From Chloroflexota bacterium (GTDB lineage: Bacteria > Chloroflexota > Anaerolineae > Anaerolineales > UBA4823), in NCBI GenBank assembly GCA_021849525.1, contig JAJZSS010000140.1, positions 1-5,643 of the forward strand: a stretch of DNA of 5,643 bases, written 5' to 3'. The notes beneath the pieces were generated by a model. That model saw nothing but the letters and a program-made list of their open reading frames with translations. It was not told the DNA's origin and made no database searches. Every line of letters begins with the position of its first letter. The first letter of the stretch is position 1. Position numbers and translations under genes: made by a program. Positions 1-5,393 of this stretch are shown in pieces.

Positions 1-62
1 CTGGTGTTGACAAACCCAAAATAAATAAATGCAAGTACATTGGAATCATTGATTTTTTCGAG

Positions 63-143
63 TTTCTCCCATAAGCCGAAAATAGGCGAAAGTGGGGGAT
101 TAAACGCAAAAACCTGCTGATTAGCAGGTCTTGGTGGGAGAAA
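63..143. repeat. 9-bp perfect inverted repeat enclosing two smaller hairpins
   Basis: TTTCTCCCA at 63-71 is the exact reverse complement of TGGGAGAAA at 135-143. Between them lie a weak GCC/GGC stem (75-77 with 85-87) and the 7-bp tRNA terminator stem (112-118 with 123-129). The arrangement could fold as a branched RNA on either strand, but no promoter or conserved family is recognisable. The rest of 1-107 is AT-rich and holds no gene that I can support. The repeat may be chance, or an extension of the tRNA 3' trailer. Confidence 0.35.
108..129 (-). terminator. Rho-independent terminator, distal to tRNA-Lys
   Basis: Read on the minus strand, ACCTGCT and AGCAGGT form a 7-bp perfect stem around a 4-nt loop (AATC), followed directly by a T run (plus-strand A run 108-112). 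It lies about 58 nt beyond the tRNA 3' end and probably backs up the terminator at 141-179. Confidence 0.7.
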
Positions 144-179
144 AATGCCACTCACACCCCTTGTAAGGGGTTAAAGTGG
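141..179 (-). terminator. Rho-independent terminator, proximal to tRNA-Lys
   Basis: On the minus strand an outer CCACT/AGTGG stem (plus 175-179 with 148-152) and an inner CCCCTT/AAGGGG stem (165-170 with 157-162) are separated by a small internal loop. The hairpin is followed by CATTTTT (plus A run 141-145). It starts only 9 nt after the tRNA discriminator base, so it is the likely primary 3' end of the tRNA transcript. Confidence 0.65.
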
Positions 180-187
180 GATTTGTG

Positions 188-259
188 TGAGCGCGGAAGG
201 ACTCGAACCTTCAACCAATGGCTTAAAAGGCCACTGCTCTGCCATTGAGCTACGCGCCC
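188..259 (-). tRNA. tRNA-Lys (anticodon UUU)
   Basis: The minus strand folds into a complete cloverleaf. The 7-bp acceptor stem GGGCGCG/CGCGCTC has one G-U pair at 2-71. The D stem is GCTC/GAGC, and the anticodon stem GTGGC/GCCAT holds the loop CTTTTAA. The variable loop has five bases, and the T arm is GAAGG-TTCGAGT-CCTTC. The anticodon TTT (plus 225-227) reads lysine AAA and AAG codons. The discriminator base is A (plus 188). The 3' CCA is not encoded, so it must be added by tRNA nucleotidyltransferase. The gene has its own promoter at 272-300 and tandem terminators downstream, and appears to be transcribed alone. Confidence 0.95.
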
Positions 260-271
260 ATTGCGTGGAGC

Positions 272-300
272 ATTCTATCACGCTCGCCAATGATCGTCAA
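272..300 (-). promoter_or_regulatory. Sigma70-type promoter of tRNA-Lys
   Basis: On the minus strand TTGACG (plus 295-300) and TAGAAT (plus 272-277) are separated by exactly 17 bp. Transcription would begin near 265, about six bases before the mature tRNA 5' end at 259. That leaves a very short 5' leader for RNase P to remove. Confidence 0.8.
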
Positions 301-346
301 CAAAGAAGTTCTGGATTAATAAAACCCTTCAGACGGCGTAATTTCC

Positions 347-375
347 TTGACTTTTTTTCCCAGGCTAAGTACTAT
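347..375 (+). promoter_or_regulatory. Sigma70-type promoter of the thioredoxin gene
   Basis: TTGACT (347-352) and TACTAT (370-375) are spaced by 17 bp. The expected start near 382 gives a leader of about 30 nt carrying the GGAGG ribosome binding site at 401-405. The promoter diverges from the tRNA promoter; the two -35 elements are about 47 bp apart. Confidence 0.75.
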
Positions 376-413
376 GAAGGAAGAAAACACAAGAAATCCT
401 GGAGGGTGGTAGC

Positions 414-737
414 GTGGAATTTGAGCATGTTTCAGAAGCAAGTTTTCAAATTGATGTACTGGATGCAACTCAGCCGGTGCTGGTTGATTTTACGGCAACG
501 TGGTGCCATCCATGCAAGATGTTAGAGCCAGAGGTTAAGAAACTGGCTCAGGATTGGGGAGCCAAGGTTAAAGTGGTCAAGCTGGACATCGACAGCAATC
601 CCGATCTGACGATGCAGTACCAGGTGATGGGCGTGCCAACGCTGATGCTGTTTGTCCATGGCGAGCCGGTTGAACGGGCGAGTGGTTTTCAACCCAAGGA
701 TCGCCTGGCTCAGAGGTTTAATCCCCATCTCCGCTGA
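414..737 (+). CDS. Thioredoxin-fold protein with CHPC active site
   Basis: This is a small cytoplasmic thiol-disulfide oxidoreductase of 107 residues, the usual thioredoxin length, with no signal peptide. The redox motif is W30-C31-H32-P33-C34-K35. The buried acid typical of thioredoxins is D25 in the LVDF strand, and the cis-proline is P75 in GVPTL. The late beta-strand glycine G83 and the terminal helix are also present. It starts with GTG, chosen because GGAGG (401-405) sits 8 nt upstream and the family N-terminus fits. What is odd is CHPC in place of the canonical CGPC. The residues between the cysteines set redox potential in this family, so this protein may differ from a general reducing thioredoxin; that is inference. 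It has its own promoter and terminator, so it is probably a single-gene unit. A thioredoxin-fold assignment is very likely, but the exact role (TrxA or a specialised paralogue) is open. Confidence 0.92.
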   Translation: MEFEHVSEASFQIDVLDATQPVLVDFTATWCHPCKMLEPEVKKLAQDWGAKVKVVKLDIDSNPDLTMQYQVMGVPTLMLFVHGEPVERASGFQPKDRLAQRFNPHLR

Positions 738-757
738 TTCTTAATCCAGTCCGATGC

Positions 758-794
758 CGGTCCGGGGTAATTATTACTCCGGACCGTTCTTATT
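758..794 (+). terminator. Rho-independent terminator after the thioredoxin gene
   Basis: A long stem pairs 758-770 with 774-786. It has eight consecutive Watson-Crick pairs (CGGTCCGG/CCGGACCG), one G-T pair and four more pairs closing a small AT loop. The following tract TTCTTATT (787-794) is T-rich but interrupted. It separates the thioredoxin gene from the Fur-family promoter. Confidence 0.75.
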
Positions 795-817
795 AATTGC
801 TCCCAAGTGCGACCGTT

Positions 818-828
818 ATTGGTATAAT
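818..828 (+). promoter_or_regulatory. Extended -10 promoter of the Fur-family/cbiMQO operon
   Basis: TATAAT at 823-828 is a perfect -10 and is preceded by TGG (820-822), the extended -10 pattern. No good -35 is present at the right spacing; TTGCTC (797-802) would need a 20-bp spacer. Transcription would start near 835, inside the palindrome at 832-853. The promoter lies inside the longest possible upstream extension of the next reading frame, which argues for the downstream ATG at 868. Confidence 0.65.
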
Positions 829-831
829 TGC

Positions 832-853
832 TTATTGCAAATAGTTGCAATAA
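832..853. promoter_or_regulatory. Perfect palindromic operator (Nur-like box), likely autoregulatory
   Basis: TTATTGCAA (832-840) and TTGCAATAA (845-853) are exact inverted repeats around ATAG. The core is TTGCAA-N4-TTGCAA. Nur, the nickel-responsive Fur-family repressor of Streptomyces, is known to bind TTGCAA-N5-TTGCAA, so the half-sites match and the gap differs by one. The site begins 3 bp after the -10 element and covers the expected start, a position suited to repression. It ends 14 bp before the start of the Fur-family gene, whose product is the obvious candidate to bind it. Confidence 0.7.
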
Positions 854-867
854 CGAGGTTTCGCAAT

Positions 868-1314
868 ATGGTTATTCCGGTCAATCAACTTCGAGCGCGC
901 GGCTATCGCCTGACCCCCCAACGGCTGGCCATTCTCCGCGTGTTGAATCAGGTTGGCACACACCGCACACCTCAAGAAGTCTATAACCTGGCGTTGAAAG
1001 AGATCCCCGGCATAACCGAGGCAACCGTCTATCGCACGTTAAGCTTTCTCACCGCACAAGGGCTGGTGCTTGAAGCGCATGTGGGTAACGGCCAGCTGGT
1101 ATATGAATGCGCTGAGCAGGTCCACCATCACCTGGTGTGCAGAGCTTGCCAGGCCACGTCGATGGTGGATTACGCCGATCTACAGGGTGTATTTCGTGAC
1201 CTGGAGCAAAAAACCGGGTATCTAATTGATAGCCGGCATGTCGCCCTTTTGGGACTCTGCCCGGATTGCCAGGATAAAACAGAACATACGACCAACGGCA
1301 AAGGAGAACGATAA
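868..1314 (+). CDS. Fur-family metal-responsive transcriptional repressor (Nur/Zur-like)
   Basis: This is a 148-residue cytoplasmic regulator, the normal Fur length. The N-terminal winged helix spans about 1-80, with the recognition-helix region GITEATVYRTLSFL near 48-61. A dimerisation and metal-binding domain follows. Structural zinc ligands are the paired cysteines C91/C94 (CRAC) and C131/C134 (CPDC). Candidate sensory-site ligands are H32, E80, H86 and H88, with H124 also conserved. The position holding Asp in the usual Fur HHDH motif is His here (HHH, 86-88), as seen more in Zur/Nur-type members. ATG 868 has GAGG at 855-858. The gene runs straight into cbiM (the TAA is followed at once by ATG), and a TTGCAA palindrome covers its promoter. 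I infer an autoregulated nickel-responsive repressor of the downstream transporter. Zinc or cobalt sensing cannot be excluded from sequence. Confidence 0.9.
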   Translation: MVIPVNQLRARGYRLTPQRLAILRVLNQVGTHRTPQEVYNLALKEIPGITEATVYRTLSFLTAQGLVLEAHVGNGQLVYECAEQVHHHLVCRACQATSMVDYADLQGVFRDLEQKTGYLIDSRHVALLGLCPDCQDKTEHTTNGKGER

Positions 1315-2277
1315 ATGCTGGCTTCACCGGTTCCCATGCATATCCCCGATGGTTTTTTATCGGTGCTGGTCTCAGTAACGCTGTGGATCGTCAGCGTCCT
1401 CGTCATCGCGTATGCCCTGAAGCGAGTCAACGCCGACCTGGATGAACGCAGAATTCCTCTGATGGGAGTTCTGGCGGCAGCGATTTTTGCCGCCCAGATG
1501 CTTAATTTCACGGTCGTGGGCGGCACTTCCGGTCATTTAATGGGCGCAGCCCTGGCAACGATCCTGTTGGGTCCGTGGGCAGCAATCCTGGTGATGACCA
1601 GCGTGGTTGGGATCCAGGCACTGATCTTTCAAGATGGCGGGTTACTGGTGCTGGGAGCGAATATCTTCAATATGGGAATTGTAGGAGTTGCGGTTTCTTA
1701 TGCTGCGTATCAGCTGACCCGCACTCTGCTGAGGGATACCCGCAGGACCGTTCTGATTGGCGGGTTTGTGGCGGCCTGGCTGTCCATTTTTATCACCTCT
1801 CTGTCGGTAGCTTTGCAGCTGGCGCTGTCGGGTATCTCGCCGGCAAATATTGCCATTCCCGCGATAGGTGGGATCCATGCTCTGATCGGGATTGGTGAGG
1901 GGCTGATCACAGTGAGTGCATTGGGGTTTATCCTGGCTGCTCGGCCAGACTTGGTCCGCAACGGTATGGCACGCCCGGTAGGAGGAAAAGTGGTCTTAGG
2001 GGTTGGCCTGGGGGCGGCTTTGTTGCTGGCAGTGCTTTCTCCGCTGGCTTCGGCTCATCCGGATGGGCTGGAGCGAGTGGCAGAACAACAGGGATTCCTG
2101 TCTGCGGCCCGGACGCCCGCTTTTACGATGATTCCAGACTATGTTTTTCCTGGCGTGTCGAATCAGAATGCAGCGACCATCCTGGCAGGGATTGTGGGTA
2201 CCGTGCTGGTCTTTGCAGTGGCCTTGGGAATTGCTTATACACGGCGGCGAAAACCCACGCCGACCACCGAGAAATAA
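1315..2277 (+). CDS. cbiM: CbiM-type energy-coupling-factor metal (Ni/Co) substrate-binding permease with fused PDGLE (CbiN-like) domain
   Basis: This is an integral membrane S-component that recognises and passes Ni2+ or Co2+ in a CbiMQO/NikMQO-type importer. The CbiM domain covers about 8-210 with several hydrophobic helices. The N-terminal motif MHIPDG lies at 8-13, followed by GGTSGHLMG (69-77), a QALIFQDGG...GANIFNMG block (101-121) and IHALIGIGEGL (187-197). Counted from M8, the histidine in the second motif is residue 67, matching the His2/His67 nickel ligands known for NikM2. A second part carries PDGLE at 249-253 and a final helix at about 286-308 before a basic tail. This resembles a fused CbiN/NikN-like module, so no separate cbiN is needed. 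AAGGAG (1301-1306) is spaced for ATG 1315, giving seven residues (MLASPVP) before the conserved Met-His. ATG 1336 would give the canonical N-terminus but lacks a clear Shine-Dalgarno. Metal choice is not certain. Confidence 0.93.
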   Translation: MLASPVPMHIPDGFLSVLVSVTLWIVSVLVIAYALKRVNADLDERRIPLMGVLAAAIFAAQMLNFTVVGGTSGHLMGAALATILLGPWAAILVMTSVVGIQALIFQDGGLLVLGANIFNMGIVGVAVSYAAYQLTRTLLRDTRRTVLIGGFVAAWLSIFITSLSVALQLALSGISPANIAIPAIGGIHALIGIGEGLITVSALGFILAARPDLVRNGMARPVGGKVVLGVGLGAALLLAVLSPLASAHPDGLERVAEQQGFLSAARTPAFTMIPDYVFPGVSNQNAATILAGIVGTVLVFAVALGIAYTRRRKPTPTTEK

Positions 2278-2280
2278 TCC

Positions 2281-3081
2281 ATGCACGTCCATTTTCTGGA
2301 TCCCTACCGCCCGCGCCCCAGCCTCGTACACCAGCTCGATCCGCGGATCAAGCTGGTATTGACCCTGTCATTTATCCTGACCACAGCCCTTATGCCGCAA
2401 GGCGCCTGGCCGGTGTATATCCTTTTGCTGGCGGTGATGATCTCAGTTGTTCTGCTCTCCGAGCTGGGGACCGGCTTTGTGCTCAAGCGGTCTGCCCTGG
2501 CGTTCCCGTTTGTGCTGGCTGCCTTGCCGCTGGTCTTTACTGGTCCCGGTCCCAGCCTGGGGGAAACCATGCTGGGCGAGTGGACATTGCGCATCTCGCA
2601 GCCCGGGCTGGAGCGGTTTTTGAGTATTGCCTTTAAATCCTGGATCTCAGTCCAGGCAGCAATTGTGCTGGCAACCAGCACGCCGTTTCCGCAGCTACTG
2701 GTTGCTCTGCGGGCGATCAAGACTCCGCGCCTGTTGGTTGCTATCTTTGGGCTGATGTGGCGCTATCTGTTTGTCCTGGCAGATGAAACCTTGCGCCTGA
2801 TCCGGGCGCGTGCGGCGCGCAGCGGCGTCTCTGCGCAGGGTGAAGTAAAGCCGGGCGGCAGTATGCTATGGCGGGCGCGGGTGACTGGGGGCATGGCGGG
2901 CAGCCTGTTCTTGCGCGCTTTCGAGCGCAGCGATCGCATTTATATGGCGATGGCCTCGCGCGGCTATGATGGCGAAGTACGCATGCTGCCTTTGCCGGCA
3001 CTGAAGCCTGTGCACTGGGTTATCCTGGGGGCAGGGATGGTGTTGTTCGCAGTACTTTTAGCGATAGCCTATTTACTCTAA
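2281..3081 (+). CDS. cbiQ: CbiQ-type energy-coupling-factor transmembrane T-component
   Basis: This 266-residue membrane protein is the T-component that couples ATP hydrolysis by CbiO to the CbiM substrate unit. Hydrophobic segments lie near 24-38, 43-62, 70-88, 115-132, 150-166 and 245-265. The cytoplasmic region between about 165 and 235 carries the two short Ala-Arg-type coupling motifs of the family, AARSG (178-182) and ASRGY (225-229). In this family they dock into the ATPase grooves. The N-terminal LDPRIKL stretch (19-25) is also typical. The ATG follows the cbiM stop after 3 nt with only a weak ribosome binding site, so translational coupling is likely. It sits between cbiM and cbiO, as expected for a complete importer. 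Confidence 0.93.
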   Translation: MHVHFLDPYRPRPSLVHQLDPRIKLVLTLSFILTTALMPQGAWPVYILLLAVMISVVLLSELGTGFVLKRSALAFPFVLAALPLVFTGPGPSLGETMLGEWTLRISQPGLERFLSIAFKSWISVQAAIVLATSTPFPQLLVALRAIKTPRLLVAIFGLMWRYLFVLADETLRLIRARAARSGVSAQGEVKPGGSMLWRARVTGGMAGSLFLRAFERSDRIYMAMASRGYDGEVRMLPLPALKPVHWVILGAGMVLFAVLLAIAYLL

Positions 3082-3091
3082 GTGAAAGATT

Positions 3092-3802
3092 ATGCATCAT
3101 TCGATTGAGATCAAACAACTTTCCTTTGCTTATCCGGATGGGCATCCGGCTTTAGAGCGTGTCTCTTTGAAAATCGAGCCCTGTGAGAAGGTTGCCCTGG
3201 TAGGCCCGAATGGGGCCGGTAAATCCACGCTGATCCTGCACTTGAACGGGATTTTACTGGGCGAGGGCGTGGTTCAGGTGTGCAGCTTGCCGGTAGATAA
3301 GCCAAATCTGGCCCGGATCCGGGGGATGGTTGGGCTGGTGTTTCAGAATCCGGACGACCAACTATTTTCCCCTACCGTCTATGACGATGTAGCCTTTGGT
3401 CCACTTTACCAGGGATTGCCAGACGCGGAGGTCAGGCAGCGCGTGCAGGATGCGCTGGCGGCAGTCGGCATGCAGGATTATGCCGGGCGAGTCTCTCACC
3501 ATCTCAGTATGGGTGAAAAGAAGCGGATTGCGATTGCAACGGTGCTCTCGATGCAGCCGGAGGTACTGGTGTTGGATGAGCCGACCGCAGGACTGGACCC
3601 GCGCGCCCGGCGCGGCTTGATCCGGTTGTTGGATGAATTGCCGCTGACCATGCTGGTATCCACTCACGACCTGCATATGGTCAAGGAGTTGTTCACCCGG
3701 ATGGTTATTATGGACAACGGCTGCATTGTGGCGGATGGCTTGACAGACGAATTGCTGAACGACGAGGCCTTATTGAGCGCTCACGGCCTGGAGCGCCCAT
3801 AA
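3092..3802 (+). CDS. cbiO: CbiO-type energy-coupling-factor ATP-binding subunit
   Basis: This 236-residue cytoplasmic ABC ATPase powers the CbiM/CbiQ importer, presumably as a homodimer since only one ATPase gene is present. Walker A is GPNGAGKST (38-46), and the Q-loop FQNPDDQLF (84-92) is the form typical of ECF ATPases. The signature is LSMGEKKR (138-145), Walker B is VLVLDEP (158-164) with catalytic E163, the D-loop is AGLD, and the switch histidine is H192 in STHD. The first glycine of the usual LSGG signature is methionine here; the second glycine and the EKKR tail are kept, so activity is expected. The protein is somewhat shorter at its C-terminus than many CbiO proteins. It starts 10 nt after cbiQ with no strong Shine-Dalgarno and is the last gene of the operon. 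Confidence 0.94.
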   Translation: MHHSIEIKQLSFAYPDGHPALERVSLKIEPCEKVALVGPNGAGKSTLILHLNGILLGEGVVQVCSLPVDKPNLARIRGMVGLVFQNPDDQLFSPTVYDDVAFGPLYQGLPDAEVRQRVQDALAAVGMQDYAGRVSHHLSMGEKKRIAIATVLSMQPEVLVLDEPTAGLDPRARRGLIRLLDELPLTMLVSTHDLHMVKELFTRMVIMDNGCIVADGLTDELLNDEALLSAHGLERP

Positions 3803-3820
3803 AAATACGCAGATAAACCG

Positions 3821-3859
3821 AAAACCGTGCTGTTTCTTCTGGAGACAGCACGGTTTTTT
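3821..3859. terminator. Bidirectional Rho-independent terminator between cbiO and metK
   Basis: CCGTGCTGT (3825-3833) pairs perfectly with ACAGCACGG (3845-3853). The stem is flanked by an A run (3821-3824) and a T run (3854-3859), so it can act on both strands. It lies 18 bp after the cbiO stop and 24 bp after the metK stop in the opposite direction. Confidence 0.88.
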
Positions 3860-3883
3860 GATTAACAAAAGTATGTAATCAGG

Positions 3884-5119
3884 CTAATCTGCGGGGAGAG
3901 CTTCTTTTACTAAACCAGCAGCCTGGCGGAGCTGTTCAGCTTTGTTGGTTTGCTCCCATGGCAGGTTCAGGTCATCACGGCCAAAATGGCCATAGGATGC
4001 CACCTGGCGGTAGATCGGTCGGCGCAGCTTGAGATCGCGGATGATCGCGCCAGGACGGAGATCGAAGGTCTCGTTGATCAGGCGAGCAATGTCTTCGTCA
4101 GGGATGCGCCCGGTGCCGAAGGTTTCGACGTTGATGCTCAATGGATGAGCGACGCCAATTGCATAGGCTACCTGGATCTCGCAGCGGTCGGCCAGACCGG
4201 CGGCAACGACATTTTTAGCTGCCCAGCGAGCGGCATAAGCCGCCGAGCGATCGACTTTCGTGGGGTCTTTGCCGCTGAAAGCGCCGCCGCCATGCCGGCC
4301 CATGCCACCATAGCTGTCGACGATAATCTTACGCCCGGTCACACCCGAGTCGCCCAGAGGCCCGCCGATGACGAAGCGCCCGGTGGGATTGACATAATAC
4401 TTGATCTCGTCATCCACCAGCTCGGGCGGCAGGACAGGTAAAATGACGTGCTGGATGATCGCCTTGCGAATTTCTTCCTGGCTGACCTCGGGGGCATGCT
4501 GTGTGCTGACCAGGACGGTATCCACCCGGGCAGGCAGGCCGTAGCGATATTCAACCGTAACCTGGGCTTTGCCATCTGGACGCAGCCAGGGCAAAGTGCC
4601 ATTTTTGCGAATTTCACTCAGGCGGCGGGTGAGCTTATGAGACAGATAGATTGGCATGGGCATCAATTCTGCAGTCTCATTGCAGGCGTAACCGAACATC
4701 ATCCCCTGATCGCCGGCGCCAATCGCTTCAATATCGCCATCGGTTTGTTCGCCAGCCTTGGATTCCAGGGATTGGTTCACACCCAGGGCAATATCGGCCG
4801 ATTGGCGAGCGATGGCAACCAACACGCCACAGGTATTGCCGTCCATACCTTTATCGCTGCTGTCGTAACCGATCTCGTTCAATACCTTGCGCACCAGCTC
4901 GTCATAGTTGAGCTGGGCACGGGTGGTGATCTCGCCCAGCAGCATGACGAAGCCGGTCTTGGTGGCTGTTTCGCAGGCTACCCGGGAAAAGGGGTCTTGC
5001 TCAAGGCACGCGTCGACGACTGCATCGCTGATCTGGTCGCAGATCTTATCGGGGTGGCCTTCTGTCACCGATTCTGAGGTGAACATCAGGCTGGCATTAG
5101 ACATAAAACTGGTATTCAT
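3884..5119 (-). CDS. metK: S-adenosylmethionine synthetase (methionine adenosyltransferase)
   Basis: This cytoplasmic enzyme makes S-adenosylmethionine from methionine and ATP, releasing phosphate and pyrophosphate. The 411-residue length is slightly above the usual bacterial range, mainly through a short N-terminal extension. Recognisable motifs are [13 protein letters not shown] (13-25, ATP and metal binding), [12 protein letters not shown] (134-145), [15 protein letters not shown] (271-285, phosphate-binding loop) with [10 protein letters not shown] after it, and the C-terminal block GHFGRDD (377-383). All three family domains are present without interruption. ATG 5117-5119 is chosen because AGGAGG sits 5 nt upstream; Met6 would resemble shorter homologues but is 20 nt from that site. 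Expression is controlled by the SAM-I riboswitch at 5198-5308, a direct feedback loop on the product. It converges with cbiO and is transcribed independently of it. Confidence 0.98.
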   Translation of the reverse strand: MNTSFMSNASLMFTSESVTEGHPDKICDQISDAVVDACLEQDPFSRVACETATKTGFVMLLGEITTRAQLNYDELVRKVLNEIGYDSSDKGMDGNTCGVLVAIARQSADIALGVNQSLESKAGEQTDGDIEAIGAGDQGMMFGYACNETAELMPMPIYLSHKLTRRLSEIRKNGTLPWLRPDGKAQVTVEYRYGLPARVDTVLVSTQHAPEVSQEEIRKAIIQHVILPVLPPELVDDEIKYYVNPTGRFVIGGPLGDSGVTGRKIIVDSYGGMGRHGGGAFSGKDPTKVDRSAAYAARWAAKNVVAAGLADRCEIQVAYAIGVAHPLSINVETFGTGRIPDEDIARLINETFDLRPGAIIRDLKLRRPIYRQVASYGHFGRDDLNLPWEQTNKAEQLRQAAGLVKEALPAD

Positions 5120-5124
5120 CCATA

Positions 5125-5130
5125 CCTCCT
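5125..5130 (-). promoter_or_regulatory. Shine-Dalgarno of metK, abutting the terminator U-tract
   Basis: AGGAGG on the minus strand begins directly after the T run of the leader terminator (5131-5136) and lies 5 nt before ATG 5119. It fixes that start codon. Transcripts ended by the riboswitch would stop at or just before it. Confidence 0.85.
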
Positions 5131-5175
5131 AAAAAATATTGCCCCTTCGTTAACATACAACTCGAAAGGGCAATA
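5131..5175 (-). terminator. Riboswitch-controlled terminator in the metK leader
   Basis: On the minus strand TATTGCCCTTTCG (plus 5163-5175) pairs with CGAAGGGGCAATA (plus 5137-5149) over 13 bp with one G-U pair. Six Ts follow. Part of its 5' arm (plus 5164-5171) can instead pair with the 3' side of riboswitch helix P1, giving the alternative antiterminator. Confidence 0.92.
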
Positions 5176-5194
5176 CGCAATAAGCGATACGGTC

Positions 5195-5308
5195 GCCCTC
5201 TCATCTCCCAGAACCTCCGTCTGTCGGAATTGGCACCGTACGCTATCAGGGTCTAGCGCGGTTGCCGAGGTTTCATAGGGCCGTTCCCTCCACCTCTCTG
5301 GATAAGAG
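5195..5308 (-). promoter_or_regulatory. SAM-I (S-box) riboswitch, transcription-terminating type
   Basis: The minus strand carries the conserved S-box core. P1 pairs CTCTTATC (plus 5301-5308) with GATGAGAG (plus 5198-5205). Next come AGAGAGGTGGAGGGA, then GGCCCTATGAAACC and TCGGCAACC, then the P4-side element GGTGCCAATTCC. These are the hallmark residues of the kink-turn, pseudoknot and ligand pocket. The 3' strand of P1 overlaps GAGAGGGC (plus 5195-5202), which can pair with GCCCTTTC (plus 5164-5171) in the terminator 5' arm over 8 bp with one G-U. SAM binding should therefore stabilise P1, free the terminator and switch metK off; low SAM allows read-through. The aptamer proper is 5198-5308. 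Confidence 0.96.
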
Positions 5309-5339
5309 TGCCGTTAAGGGGCTATTGAATTGTTTGGCG

Positions 5340-5368
5340 ATCATACCACGCCTGAAGGCAGTTGTCAA
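5340..5368 (-). promoter_or_regulatory. Sigma70-type promoter of the metK leader
   Basis: On the minus strand consensus TTGACA (plus 5363-5368) and TATGAT (plus 5340-5345) are spaced by 17 bp. Transcription from near 5333 would give a leader of about 210 nt that begins shortly before riboswitch helix P1. The promoter sits just after the cdsA stop, so metK need not depend on cdsA transcription. Confidence 0.88.
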
Positions 5369-5393
5369 CAGGGCGCGCAGATATATTGACGAT

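Noticed and set aside
7..35. TTGACA at 7-12 as a plus-strand promoter
   Set aside because: No acceptable -10 hexamer occurs 16-18 bp downstream, and no gene or clear RNA follows on that strand.
44..58. Intrinsic terminator at AATCATTGATT followed by a T run on the plus strand
   Set aside because: The inverted repeat leaves no room for a loop, the achievable stem is only about three A/T pairs, and no plus-strand gene precedes it.
187..525. Open reading frame of 112 codons on the plus strand
   Set aside because: It runs antisense through the tRNA and overlaps the thioredoxin gene in another frame, and its translation resembles no protein family.
754..867. N-terminal extension of the Fur-family protein starting at 754
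   Set aside because: This stretch contains the thioredoxin terminator, the operon promoter and the operator. The family N-terminus and a GAGG site fit the ATG at 868.
738..867. Cobalamin riboswitch ahead of the cbiM operon
   Set aside because: The interval between the thioredoxin stop and ATG 868 is only 130 bp, is filled by a terminator, promoter and palindrome, and shows no B12-box motif.
3950..5077. Long plus-strand open frames opposite metK (3950-4441 and 4448-5077)
   Set aside because: They are antisense shadows of a fully conserved metK, with no ribosome binding site or family resemblance.
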